A program made the position numbers and the translations under genes. The notes below the pieces were generated by a model. The model searched no databases and had not been told where the DNA came from. It saw only the letters and a program-made list of their open reading frames with translations. This document shows, one piece after another, positions 1 to 8,570 of a stretch of 64,000 bases of DNA. This DNA is from Pirellulales bacterium (GTDB lineage: Bacteria; Planctomycetota; Planctomycetia; Pirellulales; JALHPA01). The stretch covers positions 1 to 64,000 of the forward strand of contig JANRLT010000020.1 in assembly GCA_033762255.1 (NCBI GenBank), given 5' to 3'. Numbering within the stretch: the stretch's first letter is position 1; the number at the start of each line of letters is the position of its first letter.

Positions 1-411
1 AGCAATTCCCTGGTCGTAAGCTTCTTTCCAAACGGGAGTCATTACGAGCAGCGTCAGAAAAAGCGCAATGGATGTTAGAACCTGACTGGGGGGCAATTGT
101 TGCGTACCCAGGGCCTGCCGCAATAGTCCTAGTACAACAATCACTCGCACAAAACAAGTTGTCATGAGCAAAACCGCTGGGGCCAAACTGAGCACGGTCA
201 ACAGCAGCATCACCTGCAACGCACTGGACAGCCCATCCGGACTGGCCCAGGCCTCGGGACCAGCGGCCAATCCCGAGGGAAGCCCCAATGTGGTTCCCGT
301 GTTGGCCCCTTCCTGGGCCGTGGCGGGCAATTCGCTCATCAACCACGCGCCCAAGCCCAGCATTAATGGGGCAAGCAGTGCGGGTCGAAGTTTGAAGCAA
401 CAATTGGCCAT
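1..411 (-). CDS. fliP: Flagellar export gate protein FliP (5' part, runs off left edge)
   Basis: FliP is a core subunit of the inner-membrane type III export gate of the flagellum (FliPQR with FlhB and FlhA). Only the first 137 codons are in the window. They show a cleavable signal peptide ending around ATAQE, as is usual for FliP, then the first hydrophobic helix and the family stretch [19 protein letters not shown] followed by QLPPSQVL. The ATG at 411 has GGGAGG a few bases upstream. It follows fliO by 51 bp and should be co-transcribed with it; fliQ, fliR and flhB are expected beyond the left edge, which is inference from canonical order. Confidence 0.93.
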   Translation of the reverse strand, partial: MANCCFKLRPALLAPLMLGLGAWLMSELPATAQEGANTGTTLGLPSGLAAGPEAWASPDGLSSALQVMLLLTVLSLAPAVLLMTTCFVRVIVVLGLLRQALGTQQLPPSQVLTSIALFLTLLVMTPVWKEAYDQGIA

Positions 412-462
412 CCTGGCCTCCCGTTTCCTTTTGAATACGTGGTATTTTTGTTAATTGATCCC

Positions 463-1575
463 TTAGCTGAGCAACCGCGTCGCCATACCCAGCTTGTTTC
501 TCGCGCTTTCCAATTGACTATCGGCAAATGATCCTGGCCCGAGGGGGCTGGTCCCCCCTGCGGCGCGCCCCGCTGTCCCCCCGCTGTTTGGCTGAATGCC
601 GCTCGTGGCCAGAACGCCTGGGGATGCGGATGGTTGCGGGGGGTAGGATTGCGTTGCGGAGGACTGTGGCGCTGCATCATCCAGGTCGGCATCTTTGCCG
701 GCGCGCCCCGTTCCCCACTGGGCCAATAATTCACCAAACACGCGGCTAGAGCTGTCTTTGCGCCGCTGTTCGCACAGCCCCGCCAAGCGATCGATTTCCA
801 GGGGATCGGTGATTTCGGTTAAGGTGTCGCATCCCGCGGGAGATACCGCCACCAGGAGGAGTTTATTGCCAAAGCGGATCACTTGCAGCGACTGCCGCCC
901 CTGCCAGGGAACTTGTCCCAATAAGCCGACTACATCGCTTCCCAGCTTTTGCCCGGCGGCGGGTAGCGTTCGCTTGAGCAACTGCATGCAAATCAAAAAC
1001 AGGCCAATCACCAGTCCCAGGCTTAGCAGCATCGTCACCCAGCCGCTGGAGCTTTTTGCCACTGGGGGCGTGGCGGCGGGTCCGGCCAAAACCAGGGGAG
1101 TCGTCTTTGCCGGCGACTGCCGCGGGAGTGGTGTCGCGGCCGGTGATGAGGGGGGGCGATTGTGCGAAGTGCCCGTCAAATTGGCGCTACTGTGCGTAAC
1201 AGCCTGGTCAGATGGATGTTGCGGCAGGGGACGGGGGGTGGGTCCGACGGAGGGGAGGATGCGTGGCGGAGATACGGGGCTCGTGGCTTGTGCTTTGTCC
1301 GTAGAGGACCGCTGTTGCAAGATAGACAAGAATTGAGCCGAATCGGCGGGAGTGTCCGAGGGCGGCGTCGCGTTTGACCCCGGAGTGGCCGCAACTCCCG
1401 GCTGCCTCGTCGTTTCCACCGTCCCGGATCGTTTCCAAGGTGTCACTTCCTGGGCCTGCAATCCAATTGCCCGCCAGGGATAAGCCGCTAAAGCTACGCA
1501 GCAGGCCAGCACTATCCGCCAGTGGTTTTTAAAACGTCGGGAAACGAGGTTGGGCGATAATTCTGTGCGGGACAT
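463..1575 (-). CDS. fliO: Flagellar biosynthesis protein FliO family
   Basis: FliO assists assembly of the FliP ring of the flagellar export gate. This 370-residue protein is much longer than typical FliO (about 100-150). A hydrophobic N-terminal segment (residues 20-38, probable signal peptide) is followed by a Pro/Ser/Thr-rich stretch to about 175, one transmembrane helix at about 179-199, then the FliO-type beta domain (about 213-270; VVGLLGQVPWQGRQSLQVIR, GNKLLLVAVSPAG). The last 100 residues are low-complexity Gly/Ala/Pro. Position between fliN and fliP supports the call; sequence similarity of FliO is weak in general. Confidence 0.85.
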   Translation of the reverse strand: MSRTELSPNLVSRRFKNHWRIVLACCVALAAYPWRAIGLQAQEVTPWKRSGTVETTRQPGVAATPGSNATPPSDTPADSAQFLSILQQRSSTDKAQATSPVSPPRILPSVGPTPRPLPQHPSDQAVTHSSANLTGTSHNRPPSSPAATPLPRQSPAKTTPLVLAGPAATPPVAKSSSGWVTMLLSLGLVIGLFLICMQLLKRTLPAAGQKLGSDVVGLLGQVPWQGRQSLQVIRFGNKLLLVAVSPAGCDTLTEITDPLEIDRLAGLCEQRRKDSSSRVFGELLAQWGTGRAGKDADLDDAAPQSSATQSYPPQPSASPGVLATSGIQPNSGGTAGRAAGGTSPLGPGSFADSQLESARNKLGMATRLLS

Positions 1576-1655
1576 CCGTGGCCTGCCTGTGATGATCTAA
1601 AGTTTTGTATTTTTTGTTTCCGCAAAGTCAATCCGACCGTCATCCCGTATGGCGG

Positions 1656-2240
1656 CTAGGCGACAGCCTGTTCCCCCGCGACCAATTCGGCCACGCGCAC
1701 GCAGAAATTGTCATTAAGAATCAACACCTCGCCCCGGGCTATCAAACGGCCGTTGACATAAATATCAACGGGATCCCCCGCCAGCCGATCCAAAGGGACC
1801 ACCGCGCCGCGGTTGAGTTTGAGCACGTCCTCCAAGTACATTTGCGAGCGTCCCAACTCGATCTTTACCTCGAGTTCGACATCGCGCAGCAGATCGAGCG
1901 TGGTGCTTTCTGTATTGGCGGGGGTGCCCGCGAATTCCGGCAGTCGAAATGGCACCACATCCGGCGGCGCGGGAACGGCGGCATTAATGGATGCCAGGGC
2001 CTGTTCCGCTTGTTGAAAGAGCAGATCAATGTCGCTACCCAACTCGGGAGCGGGGGAGGGTGATGCCTTGGGGGGAGCACTGGTTGCCGCGCTCCTTGGG
2101 GAAGGCTCGCTCGCGGCCGGGGCGTCTGGCGTAGACGCGGACCCCGCGCTCGACGGGGGAGAAGCTGTGCTGGCGGGCGCGGTTTGCGCTAAGAGTTGTT
2201 CTATTTCCGCCTGACTGAGGCGCATGGAGTCATCGGCCAT
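1656..2240 (-). CDS. fliN: Flagellar motor switch protein FliN with FliM/FliY-like N-terminal peptide
   Basis: FliN forms the lower C-ring of the flagellar switch. The C-terminal SpoA/FliN domain (residues about 117-187) is typical: LRDVELEVKIELGRSQM, EDVLKLNRGAVVPLD, VDIYVNGRLIARGEVLI. The N-terminus (residues 7-19, RLSQAEIEQLLAQ) matches the CheY-P-binding peptide normally found at the start of FliM (ILSQAEIDALLNG in E. coli) or Bacillus FliY. Between them is a 75-residue Ala/Pro/Ser linker and no FliM middle (CheC-like) domain. ATG at 2240 is preceded by AAAGGA at good spacing. No fliM lies between this gene and fliL, so this protein may carry part of the FliM role; that is inference. Confidence 0.92.
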   Translation of the reverse strand: MADDSMRLSQAEIEQLLAQTAPASTASPPSSAGSASTPDAPAASEPSPRSAATSAPPKASPSPAPELGSDIDLLFQQAEQALASINAAVPAPPDVVPFRLPEFAGTPANTESTTLDLLRDVELEVKIELGRSQMYLEDVLKLNRGAVVPLDRLAGDPVDIYVNGRLIARGEVLILNDNFCVRVAELVAGEQAVA

Positions 2241-2349
2241 GGGAATCCTTTCCCGCGAAATTATTTTCGTCCGTAGCGGTAATTCCCGGCGCGGGGGTCT
2301 ATGATACCACGTTCGGCGGGTATCATGGACCGCAACTGGCGGGCGGGAC

Positions 2350-3054
2350 TTACTGCTGCACGACGGAAAAGTCGCTAAAAATCATCTCTTTGAGCAAGGG
2401 TTCGCCCAAGAGGGAGTTAGTTTTCGCTAAAATCTGTCGTTTGATCAATCCCAATGCGGGGTCCGAAAGGTCCACGCTGGAAGAATTACGAATGGTGACA
2501 ATCACCGTGTCGCGAAAACGATGCTTATGCTTTTTTAGCAATTTGCCAAATTTGCTATCATCCTCCGGTTCTGCACCCGGTTTGCTAGCAGGGGCGCCAT
2601 GCCCTCCGCCATGGCCACCATGCCCGCCGCCGTGGGCGTCGGCGGCTTCGTCCTTTTTGGTTTCCGGTTCGGCTTCGACCGTGCCATACAGGTGAAAATC
2701 AATCAAAATCGTGCTATTGGTCGATTGGTCAAACGAGGTGATGGAGTACTTGCCCAGGTCCACCTCGCGGGTTTCGGCCTTGTGGCCGCCATGGGCGTCA
2801 TGGCCATGCCCATGCTCGTCGCCGTGGCTATCCCCGTGGCCTTCCGCGGCATGTTCGCCGGAGCCGTGCTCGGCATCGGTTTTTTGCTCGGTCGCGGCGG
2901 CCGTGGGGGCCGCGGGCAACAAAAAATACGCCAGTCCGCACTGCATGAGCACGATCCCGGCGATAATGCCGCCAACTTTTAGCTGGCCCATGATCCCGGG
3001 CTTGCCAGCGGCGGCGGGGGCTTCGGCTTTGGCGTCGTGGGCGGCGTTGCTCAT
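2350..3054 (-). CDS. fliL: Flagellar basal body-associated protein FliL, His-rich
   Basis: FliL is a single-pass inner-membrane protein that surrounds or stabilises stator units. The 234 residues show a cytoplasmic N-terminus, one transmembrane helix (about 27-46), a periplasmic linker, and a C-terminal FliL domain ending LLKEMIFSDFSVVQQ. Two histidine/glycine-rich tracts interrupt it: residues 63-91 (GDSHGDEHGHGHDAHGGH) just after the membrane helix and 140-153 (AHGGGHGGHGGGHG) inside the domain. These could bind metal or simply be flexible linkers. It lies 109 bp upstream of fliN, where fliM would normally intervene. Confidence 0.85.
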   Translation of the reverse strand: MSNAAHDAKAEAPAAAGKPGIMGQLKVGGIIAGIVLMQCGLAYFLLPAAPTAAATEQKTDAEHGSGEHAAEGHGDSHGDEHGHGHDAHGGHKAETREVDLGKYSITSFDQSTNSTILIDFHLYGTVEAEPETKKDEAADAHGGGHGGHGGGHGAPASKPGAEPEDDSKFGKLLKKHKHRFRDTVIVTIRNSSSVDLSDPALGLIKRQILAKTNSLLGEPLLKEMIFSDFSVVQQ

Positions 3055-3241
3055 GGGAAATGATTTAGCGCAAACAGGTGGGGGTGGGGCGGGGTAAAAA
3101 ATCGACGGCGGACCGGCGCATTCTTATTACCGCGCGGCTTATCATGTCAAAACTAGCTTGCGACTGGGAGGCAGGCAAACGGCGAACCGGTGTCGCCTTA
3201 TCCGCGGAGGGGATCGAGGGCAGTTAAGCCGATTGTGCCGG

Positions 3242-3490
3242 TTAGGCGGGCCATTCTCCGCCGGTCAAAGAGCGATTCTTGGCGATGGCGGAACTAACGA
3301 TCGGGGGCAAAAGCACTTTGGCCCGTTGATAATCCAATGCCAACCGCAAGACTTCCTCTTGCGACTCGCGCACGACCAACCGGTCGCCATCGGTCAGGGT
3401 GATGGAAGTGTCGGGGAGCGATTCGATGTAGCGGATCAATTCGGCATTCAAGATGAATTGCTGGCCGTTGATGCGCGTCAGGCGGATCAT
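3242..3490 (-). CDS. flbD: FlbD/SwrD family flagellar protein
   Basis: Small soluble protein of 82 residues with the FlbD family signature at the N-terminus: MIRLTRINGQQFILNAELI, followed by IESLPDTSITLTDG and a C-terminal helix. In Bacillus the homologue SwrD raises motor power, and the gene normally sits between flgE and motA. Here it sits between flgE and fliL with no motAB after it. The exact function in planctomycetes is unknown. Confidence 0.9.
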   Translation of the reverse strand: MIRLTRINGQQFILNAELIRYIESLPDTSITLTDGDRLVVRESQEEVLRLALDYQRAKVLLPPIVSSAIAKNRSLTGGEWPA

Positions 3491-3634
3491 GGGTTTTATA
3501 ATGTGGATGGTAAATTTACGGTCGAATTCTACCTCTAGCCCCGCTGAAGGGGCCAGACACCCCCTCCTTACTCATTCTGCCCGTTCCCAGACTTGTGTCA
3601 ATCAACGGCGTGGGTAAATCGGATGCTCTCCTGG

Positions 3635-6073
3635 TTACCGTTGCAGATTTAACAACTCGTCCAGCAACTGCTGGGCTGTGGTGACGACCCGGGTGTTTCC
3701 CCGATATTGGGAAGAAGCCAGAATCAAATCAATCAAATTCTTGCCAATGTCGGTGTTGGACAGCTCGATCGCCCCGGCGATGATGCTGCCGATCCCTTGC
3801 TCGCCGGGACGTCCCTGAATGGGCAGCCCGGAGTTGACGCCGGTGGAGTACAAATTTTCCCCTTTTTGCTCCAAACCGGTGGGATTTGCAAACCGCGCTA
3901 AGACAATCTGGCCCAGATCGCGGGAGGTGCCGTTGCTAAACACGCCGCGGATGATGCCATCCTCGCCGATGATAAAGCTGGATAACTCCCCCGCTCCCGA
4001 CCCATCCTGCCGCGAAGCCGACAACGTGCTGCGGTTAGCGGCCAAACCGGAAAGTTTGGAAAAATCGAGATCAAATTCCAGGGGCGATACAGAGGAAACA
4101 TTTCTGCGGTCGATGGAGACCGTGTTTTCATCAAAGGAAATCACGTTCCCTTCGCCGTCAAAGCGAATTGTGCCGGTTCCCACGGCAATCTTAGTCCCCG
4201 TCAGCGGATCATTATCCGGCGAATCGGCAAACCAACGATACGTGGTGGAGGTGCTGTCCCGGCTTTCCATCACCGCCGTGACCCGCACGTTGAGAGGGAT
4301 ACCCAGCGAGTCGTACACGATAAAGTCCGACACGGCGGATTGCCCCTTGGCGGTTTGAGTGGAGGTAAACCCCATATCGGGCGTTTCGACCTCGTTTGAT
4401 CCCGTGGGGGTAAATTTGAAACCGGACAGACCGATATCCAGCGCGTTATCCACGCCATTGTTTCCTATAAATTGAATCCGTCCCGAGGTTAGCACGCTCC
4501 CCCCAGGCTGGGCTCCGGTGATGTCGACGGGGATGCCATTGGAACTGTCGGGCAACTGAATGCCAAAAGAATCCTGCATAAAATTCACCAGATCTTGGAC
4601 CGTCGTAGCCGCGGTAATGGTCAGGGTTTTGGCATCCAGCGTGCGTCCCCCTTTGATCCCCTCAAAGGAAAGCGTCCCCGGACCAAACAAGTTTTCATAA
4701 TTGCTGCCGTCGCGGCTCACCACATTGGACAAGAGCGTGCCGGAATTGATCTTTGGCCCGTCAAAGTCCAGCACCGGATTGGCTATGATCGCCGAATCGA
4801 GGGCGTTATCCACAAAGACTTCGCCGGTCGTCGTGGTCGTGGGATCAATCGTGGCCAGTCGGTAGTACGTGGTTGTCTGGCTGCTGGTGTTGCGGTAAAT
4901 ATTAATCCTAGCCCCGGGTCCGGCAAATTCCCCCGTGGGGGCTGGCAGATTATCCAGGCGGATCCGGTCGCCTGTGACGTTAATCGGTCCCACGATCGCG
5001 GAGGGGCGGCTTTCCAGGGTCCCCAGGCTGGTATTGGAAAATGTCACATAGTACTGATACTGGCCCGTAAGGAGATTCGTATTTTGCAGGCTGCCGGTTA
5101 CGAGCGCGGCGTCGGTGGTTGTGTCGTTAAAGCTAGTGGTCGTTTGATTAGCCAGATCGGCCACCAAATAAGCGGGGCTGGTTGTGGTCCCCCCCACGGG
5201 AGTCCGATAAATCCGGCGGCCGGTGTAATCCCCCGTTCCATCAGTGGGAATGCTGGTCAAATTGATGCCGGAGGAAGCCCCGCCAAGTGTCACGGGAATC
5301 GTGGTGGAGGACGTTTCAGTGCCGTTCTTGCCGTAATACACCACTCGATAAATATAAGTCCCCGCCGCCAGGGCCGCCCCCGCTCCCGCGCTGGCACCGG
5401 CAAAAGCGCCCGCTGTCGGCGGATTGGCCACCAATATATCCGTAGATGACGTCGGATATGACGGATGATCATACAGCGCGTCGCCCAAGATGCCGCTTTG
5501 GATAATTTCCGCCGTGTTCGCCACATCTCCCGTCGGCGTGAGTGTCCCTTCAAAAAAAACATTCGCTGTCGCCTGCGCCACGGCTTCCGACCCGAGGGGA
5601 ATCACCAGCGGCTGCAGGGTGGTGGATTGAATGTCAAAGTTTTGATCCACCCCGTAGCCTAGCAATTTTTGGCCTGTAATCGTGACCAATTCGTTCGAGG
5701 CGTTCGTCTTGAAGATGCCGTTGCGGGTATAAAACTGATCGCTGCCGGTATTGGAAACAATAAAGAACCCATCTCCCTGAATGGCCAAATCAGAGGGGCT
5801 GGAACTAACCTGGATCGTCCCTTGCGAAAAATCCGGGGTAATTTCGGCGACTTGCACGCCCAGACCGATTTGACGGGGGTTGGTGCCGCCGGATTGGTCG
5901 CTGGGACCGGACCCCAAGCTGCGCGTTTGCAAAAACTGCGTGGCAAAGTTGGCTTCGCTGGCCTTAAAGCCCACGGTGCCGGCATTGGCCAGGTTATTAC
6001 CCACCACGTCGATCGTCGTTTCCGAGGCGTTCAGTCCGGTGAGGGCGGTATTGAGGGCGGATGCGAGACCCAT
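3635..6073 (-). CDS. flgE: Flagellar hook protein FlgE, enlarged
   Basis: Subunit of the flagellar hook. The N-terminus has the rod/hook helix and signature (ALNTALTGLNASETTIDVVG, NNLANAGTVGFK) and the C-terminus ends with the matching helix (IGKNLIDLILASSQYRGNTR ... ELLNLQR). At 812 residues it is about twice the usual size. The extra mass is a Ser/Thr-rich region at about 205-435 holding two tandem beta-type repeats: one from TYIYRVVYYGKNGTETSS to TSFNDTTTDAAL, the other from QYQYYVTFSNTSLGTLESRP to GEVFVDNALDSA. Each has a GRRIYRT/ARINIYRNT strand near its middle. Such domains would probably be displayed on the outer hook surface (inference). Gap to flgD is 145 bp. Confidence 0.93.
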   Translation of the reverse strand: MGLASALNTALTGLNASETTIDVVGNNLANAGTVGFKASEANFATQFLQTRSLGSGPSDQSGGTNPRQIGLGVQVAEITPDFSQGTIQVSSSPSDLAIQGDGFFIVSNTGSDQFYTRNGIFKTNASNELVTITGQKLLGYGVDQNFDIQSTTLQPLVIPLGSEAVAQATANVFFEGTLTPTGDVANTAEIIQSGILGDALYDHPSYPTSSTDILVANPPTAGAFAGASAGAGAALAAGTYIYRVVYYGKNGTETSSTTIPVTLGGASSGINLTSIPTDGTGDYTGRRIYRTPVGGTTTSPAYLVADLANQTTTSFNDTTTDAALVTGSLQNTNLLTGQYQYYVTFSNTSLGTLESRPSAIVGPINVTGDRIRLDNLPAPTGEFAGPGARINIYRNTSSQTTTYYRLATIDPTTTTTGEVFVDNALDSAIIANPVLDFDGPKINSGTLLSNVVSRDGSNYENLFGPGTLSFEGIKGGRTLDAKTLTITAATTVQDLVNFMQDSFGIQLPDSSNGIPVDITGAQPGGSVLTSGRIQFIGNNGVDNALDIGLSGFKFTPTGSNEVETPDMGFTSTQTAKGQSAVSDFIVYDSLGIPLNVRVTAVMESRDSTSTTYRWFADSPDNDPLTGTKIAVGTGTIRFDGEGNVISFDENTVSIDRRNVSSVSPLEFDLDFSKLSGLAANRSTLSASRQDGSGAGELSSFIIGEDGIIRGVFSNGTSRDLGQIVLARFANPTGLEQKGENLYSTGVNSGLPIQGRPGEQGIGSIIAGAIELSNTDIGKNLIDLILASSQYRGNTRVVTTAQQLLDELLNLQR

Positions 6074-6218
6074 GGCGGTAACCTTCTGCGGTAAATGGTG
6101 TTAAGGGATGGGGGACGGATGGAATAGGTACGGACAACCTGAATTCAAATGGCAATATATATTCACGGGGTGGTTGAAATGGCGGAATAAACCAGTCCGC
6201 CACAACCGATATGGGCGG

Positions 6219-6641
6219 TTACGATGCCGCGTTCGTGGGTAAAATTTCACGGACGTTGGTCAAGCTCGCGGTTCGCTCGCCAATGTGGACTTTAACCACC
6301 CCCCCCGCGACGGTCACTTTGTCCACCACGCCCGACAGATCCTTCTGATCATCCCCCAGGGCGGCGATTTTTTTGCCGATCAGGTTGGTCCCGCTGGACA
6401 AATTTTGGCCCAGCAAGACCGAGTCCAACGTGGACGACAACTTATCGCTGGCCGAGACCTGACGAATCTGGCTAATCTGGGTGAGCAGTTGCGTATTGTC
6501 CGCCGGATCCAAGGGGTCCTGGTTTTGTAGTTCGGCGATCATTAGCTTCAAAAACTCGTCGGTGTCGATATTTTGCAGCGCGGTGTTGGAGGAATTGTTG
6601 GAACTGCTGGACGTGCCGCTGACGGATGAAGTGGTGGTCAT
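6219..6641 (-). CDS. flgD: Flagellar hook capping / hook assembly protein FlgD
   Basis: FlgD caps the growing hook and is needed for FlgE polymerisation. After a Ser/Thr-rich start the FlgD N-terminal motif is clear: FLKLMIAELQNQDPLDPADN followed by TQLLTQISQIRQVSASDKL. The remaining 70 residues form a short SH3/tudor-like part (NLIGKKIAALGDD, VVKVHIGE); there is no room for the Ig-like insert found in E. coli FlgD, so the 140-residue form resembles the short Bacillus type. ATG at 6641 is chosen because AGGA lies six bases upstream; a TTG 33 bp further upstream is possible but less likely. Confidence 0.9.
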   Translation of the reverse strand: MTTTSSVSGTSSSSNNSSNTALQNIDTDEFLKLMIAELQNQDPLDPADNTQLLTQISQIRQVSASDKLSSTLDSVLLGQNLSSGTNLIGKKIAALGDDQKDLSGVVDKVTVAGGVVKVHIGERTASLTNVREILPTNAAS

Positions 6642-6690
6642 GGGTAATCCTAGCGAATCGGAAAATGAATTCAAAAAATGGTCCTGGGGA

Positions 6691-8412
6691 TCAAACGATT
6701 ACATTCAATCCCCCCGGTGGATGCGGGGCGTGCACACTGCGGGTGATTGTTGACAAGTTGGCGCGGGCGGGAGTGCTTCCCTCCGGAAGCCGATTATTTC
6801 GCTGAATTTGGCGTTCCCGGGCCTGATCGGCAAAATCCCGGGCTTGACCATCGGGGGATCGCTGTTGGTCGCTTACATCAACCTCAAACGCCTCGATTCG
6901 CACGTTTTGCTCGGCCAGGCGTTCTTTTAGTTGCGGCAGACTTTCCATCAGGATATTTCGCGCGGCCGTGGTTTCCGCCTCCAGCCGGGCGGTCAAATTC
7001 CCCTCGCGATAGGTGACTTCCAGTTTGAGCGAGCCCAGCTCCGGCGGGCTTAATCGCAGGCGCAATTCGCCCACCTGGTCCTCGAGCGAATGAAACGCCC
7101 GGGCGACGCGCTGGATCAGCCGCACCCGCTCTATTTCAGTCAGATGGGAGCCGGCGGAAGCGGAAGAGCCCTGATCAGCGGCGGGATTAGTGGGTGCGGA
7201 ATGCGCTAACGCGCCCAATGGACGTGGCGGGACGCCAGCGGGTGGGGAGGGCGTGCCCCCTGGCGATGCGGGGGTGGCAACGGGGTTTGCGTGCGCGGAA
7301 GTCTCTTTGCTCGTGGCGTCCGACGCTGTGTCCGTATTCTGTGTGGCGACGCTAGTGACGTCGAGTTGAGTGGCCAGCGCTTGAACCAGCTCCGCGGCGG
7401 CTAACTCGGCCTCGGTGGAAGAGTCACCCTCGCCACGGGATTTGGCTTTTTTCAGCAATTCGGCGGTGGTGGGGACGGGCTCATCCGTTGAATCCGGGGA
7501 GGCTGGATCCGTGGTGGATTTGCCCGCTAAGGAAAGGTTACCCGCGACCGCTAGCGGCAACGCGGCAGGATCAGAACCAGGGGACTGACTGGGAGGGTTT
7601 TGATCGGTGGGTGTGGCTTTCGCCGGCAGCGCAGGATTTGCGTGGGGCTGGAGCAGTGGGTTGGACTCGCTCGGGGTAACACCAACGGCGGAACTCGCCA
7701 GGGAATCAGGCGCGGCAATCTCTATGCCTGATTCCGTCCCCTCCGTTAACACCAATTCGGTAGTGGAAAGTTCTGGGTCAGTGGTTTCCTCGCCCGGCAA
7801 CGCAAGATTGGCGGGAGTGGATGCGGTGGGTGCTAGTGCGGCCAAACTGGCTGCTAGTTCCACCGCGGTTGACTCAGCCACTGTATCACTTTCTAAGGCC
7901 GCATCGACCGGTTTCAGACTGGCGTTGACGGGCTGGTTGGTAATCCCCGCCCCGTCGTCCCCTTTAGTAGCCTGGTTGGTATCGGCCTCCTCCCCAACGG
8001 GTCGACCAGCGTCCGTCGAGGCGGGCTGGCCCCCGTTTGCGGAAGCTACGTCGTGGTGGGATGTTGGAGCCTGGGAGTCGCGGGTCGATTGTGTCTGTTC
8101 CGGCTGGGCGTCATTTTCCCGTCGTGGTCCCTGTTTTGCTGTTGCCGCACGCTCAGAAGCGGTTGGCGGCGGGTTATTAGCGGGGCGGTTGTTGCGGGCG
8201 GATTGCAGGGTAGAGGCGAATTCCCGTTCCCGCTCGTCACGGTTTCGCTCGACCCGCGGGGTTGCCCCCCTCATCTCGCGAGGGGAAGCAGTGGGGGGAG
8301 GGGCGGCATGGGACAAGGTTTCGGCGCGCGCAACTGTTGTCGTGGCCTGGCCCGGCAACGCGCGCAGTCGTTGAAAAGCGGTACTCGCGCCGGTCAAAGT
8401 AAAATCCGCCAT
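6691..8412 (-). CDS. fliK: Flagellar hook-length control protein FliK
   Basis: Secreted molecular ruler that sets hook length and switches export specificity through FlhB. It has about 573 residues: a long Ala/Pro/Ser/Thr-rich N-terminal ruler region of low complexity and a C-terminal FliK domain at the end (LRLRLSPPELGSLKLEVTY, LTARLEAETTAARNILMES, LPQLKERLAEQNVRIEAFEV). It lies in the usual place between the ylxF-like gene and flgD. The ATG at 8412 (MADFTLTG) is preferred; an in-frame upstream extension to 8499 looks unlike a FliK start. Confidence 0.88.
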   Translation of the reverse strand: MADFTLTGASTAFQRLRALPGQATTTVARAETLSHAAPPPTASPREMRGATPRVERNRDEREREFASTLQSARNNRPANNPPPTASERAATAKQGPRRENDAQPEQTQSTRDSQAPTSHHDVASANGGQPASTDAGRPVGEEADTNQATKGDDGAGITNQPVNASLKPVDAALESDTVAESTAVELAASLAALAPTASTPANLALPGEETTDPELSTTELVLTEGTESGIEIAAPDSLASSAVGVTPSESNPLLQPHANPALPAKATPTDQNPPSQSPGSDPAALPLAVAGNLSLAGKSTTDPASPDSTDEPVPTTAELLKKAKSRGEGDSSTEAELAAAELVQALATQLDVTSVATQNTDTASDATSKETSAHANPVATPASPGGTPSPPAGVPPRPLGALAHSAPTNPAADQGSSASAGSHLTEIERVRLIQRVARAFHSLEDQVGELRLRLSPPELGSLKLEVTYREGNLTARLEAETTAARNILMESLPQLKERLAEQNVRIEAFEVDVSDQQRSPDGQARDFADQARERQIQRNNRLPEGSTPARANLSTITRSVHAPHPPGGLNVIV

Positions 8413-8570
8413 GTTAATAATCCATGCGCAAATGGTAAATGTGTCAGGCCCGCGTGTCAGGGTGTTAAGCGGGGAAAACAAAGCTTTAATGCCAAGCACC
8501 CCGCATCATGAATAACTCCCAAAATATTTGAACGGTGAATCCCTAACATTCGTTCCTGCTATGAGTCGCT

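Noticed and set aside
7607-8374. Plus-strand open frame opposite fliK
   Set aside because: Shadow of the low-complexity, Ala/Ser-rich fliK ruler region.
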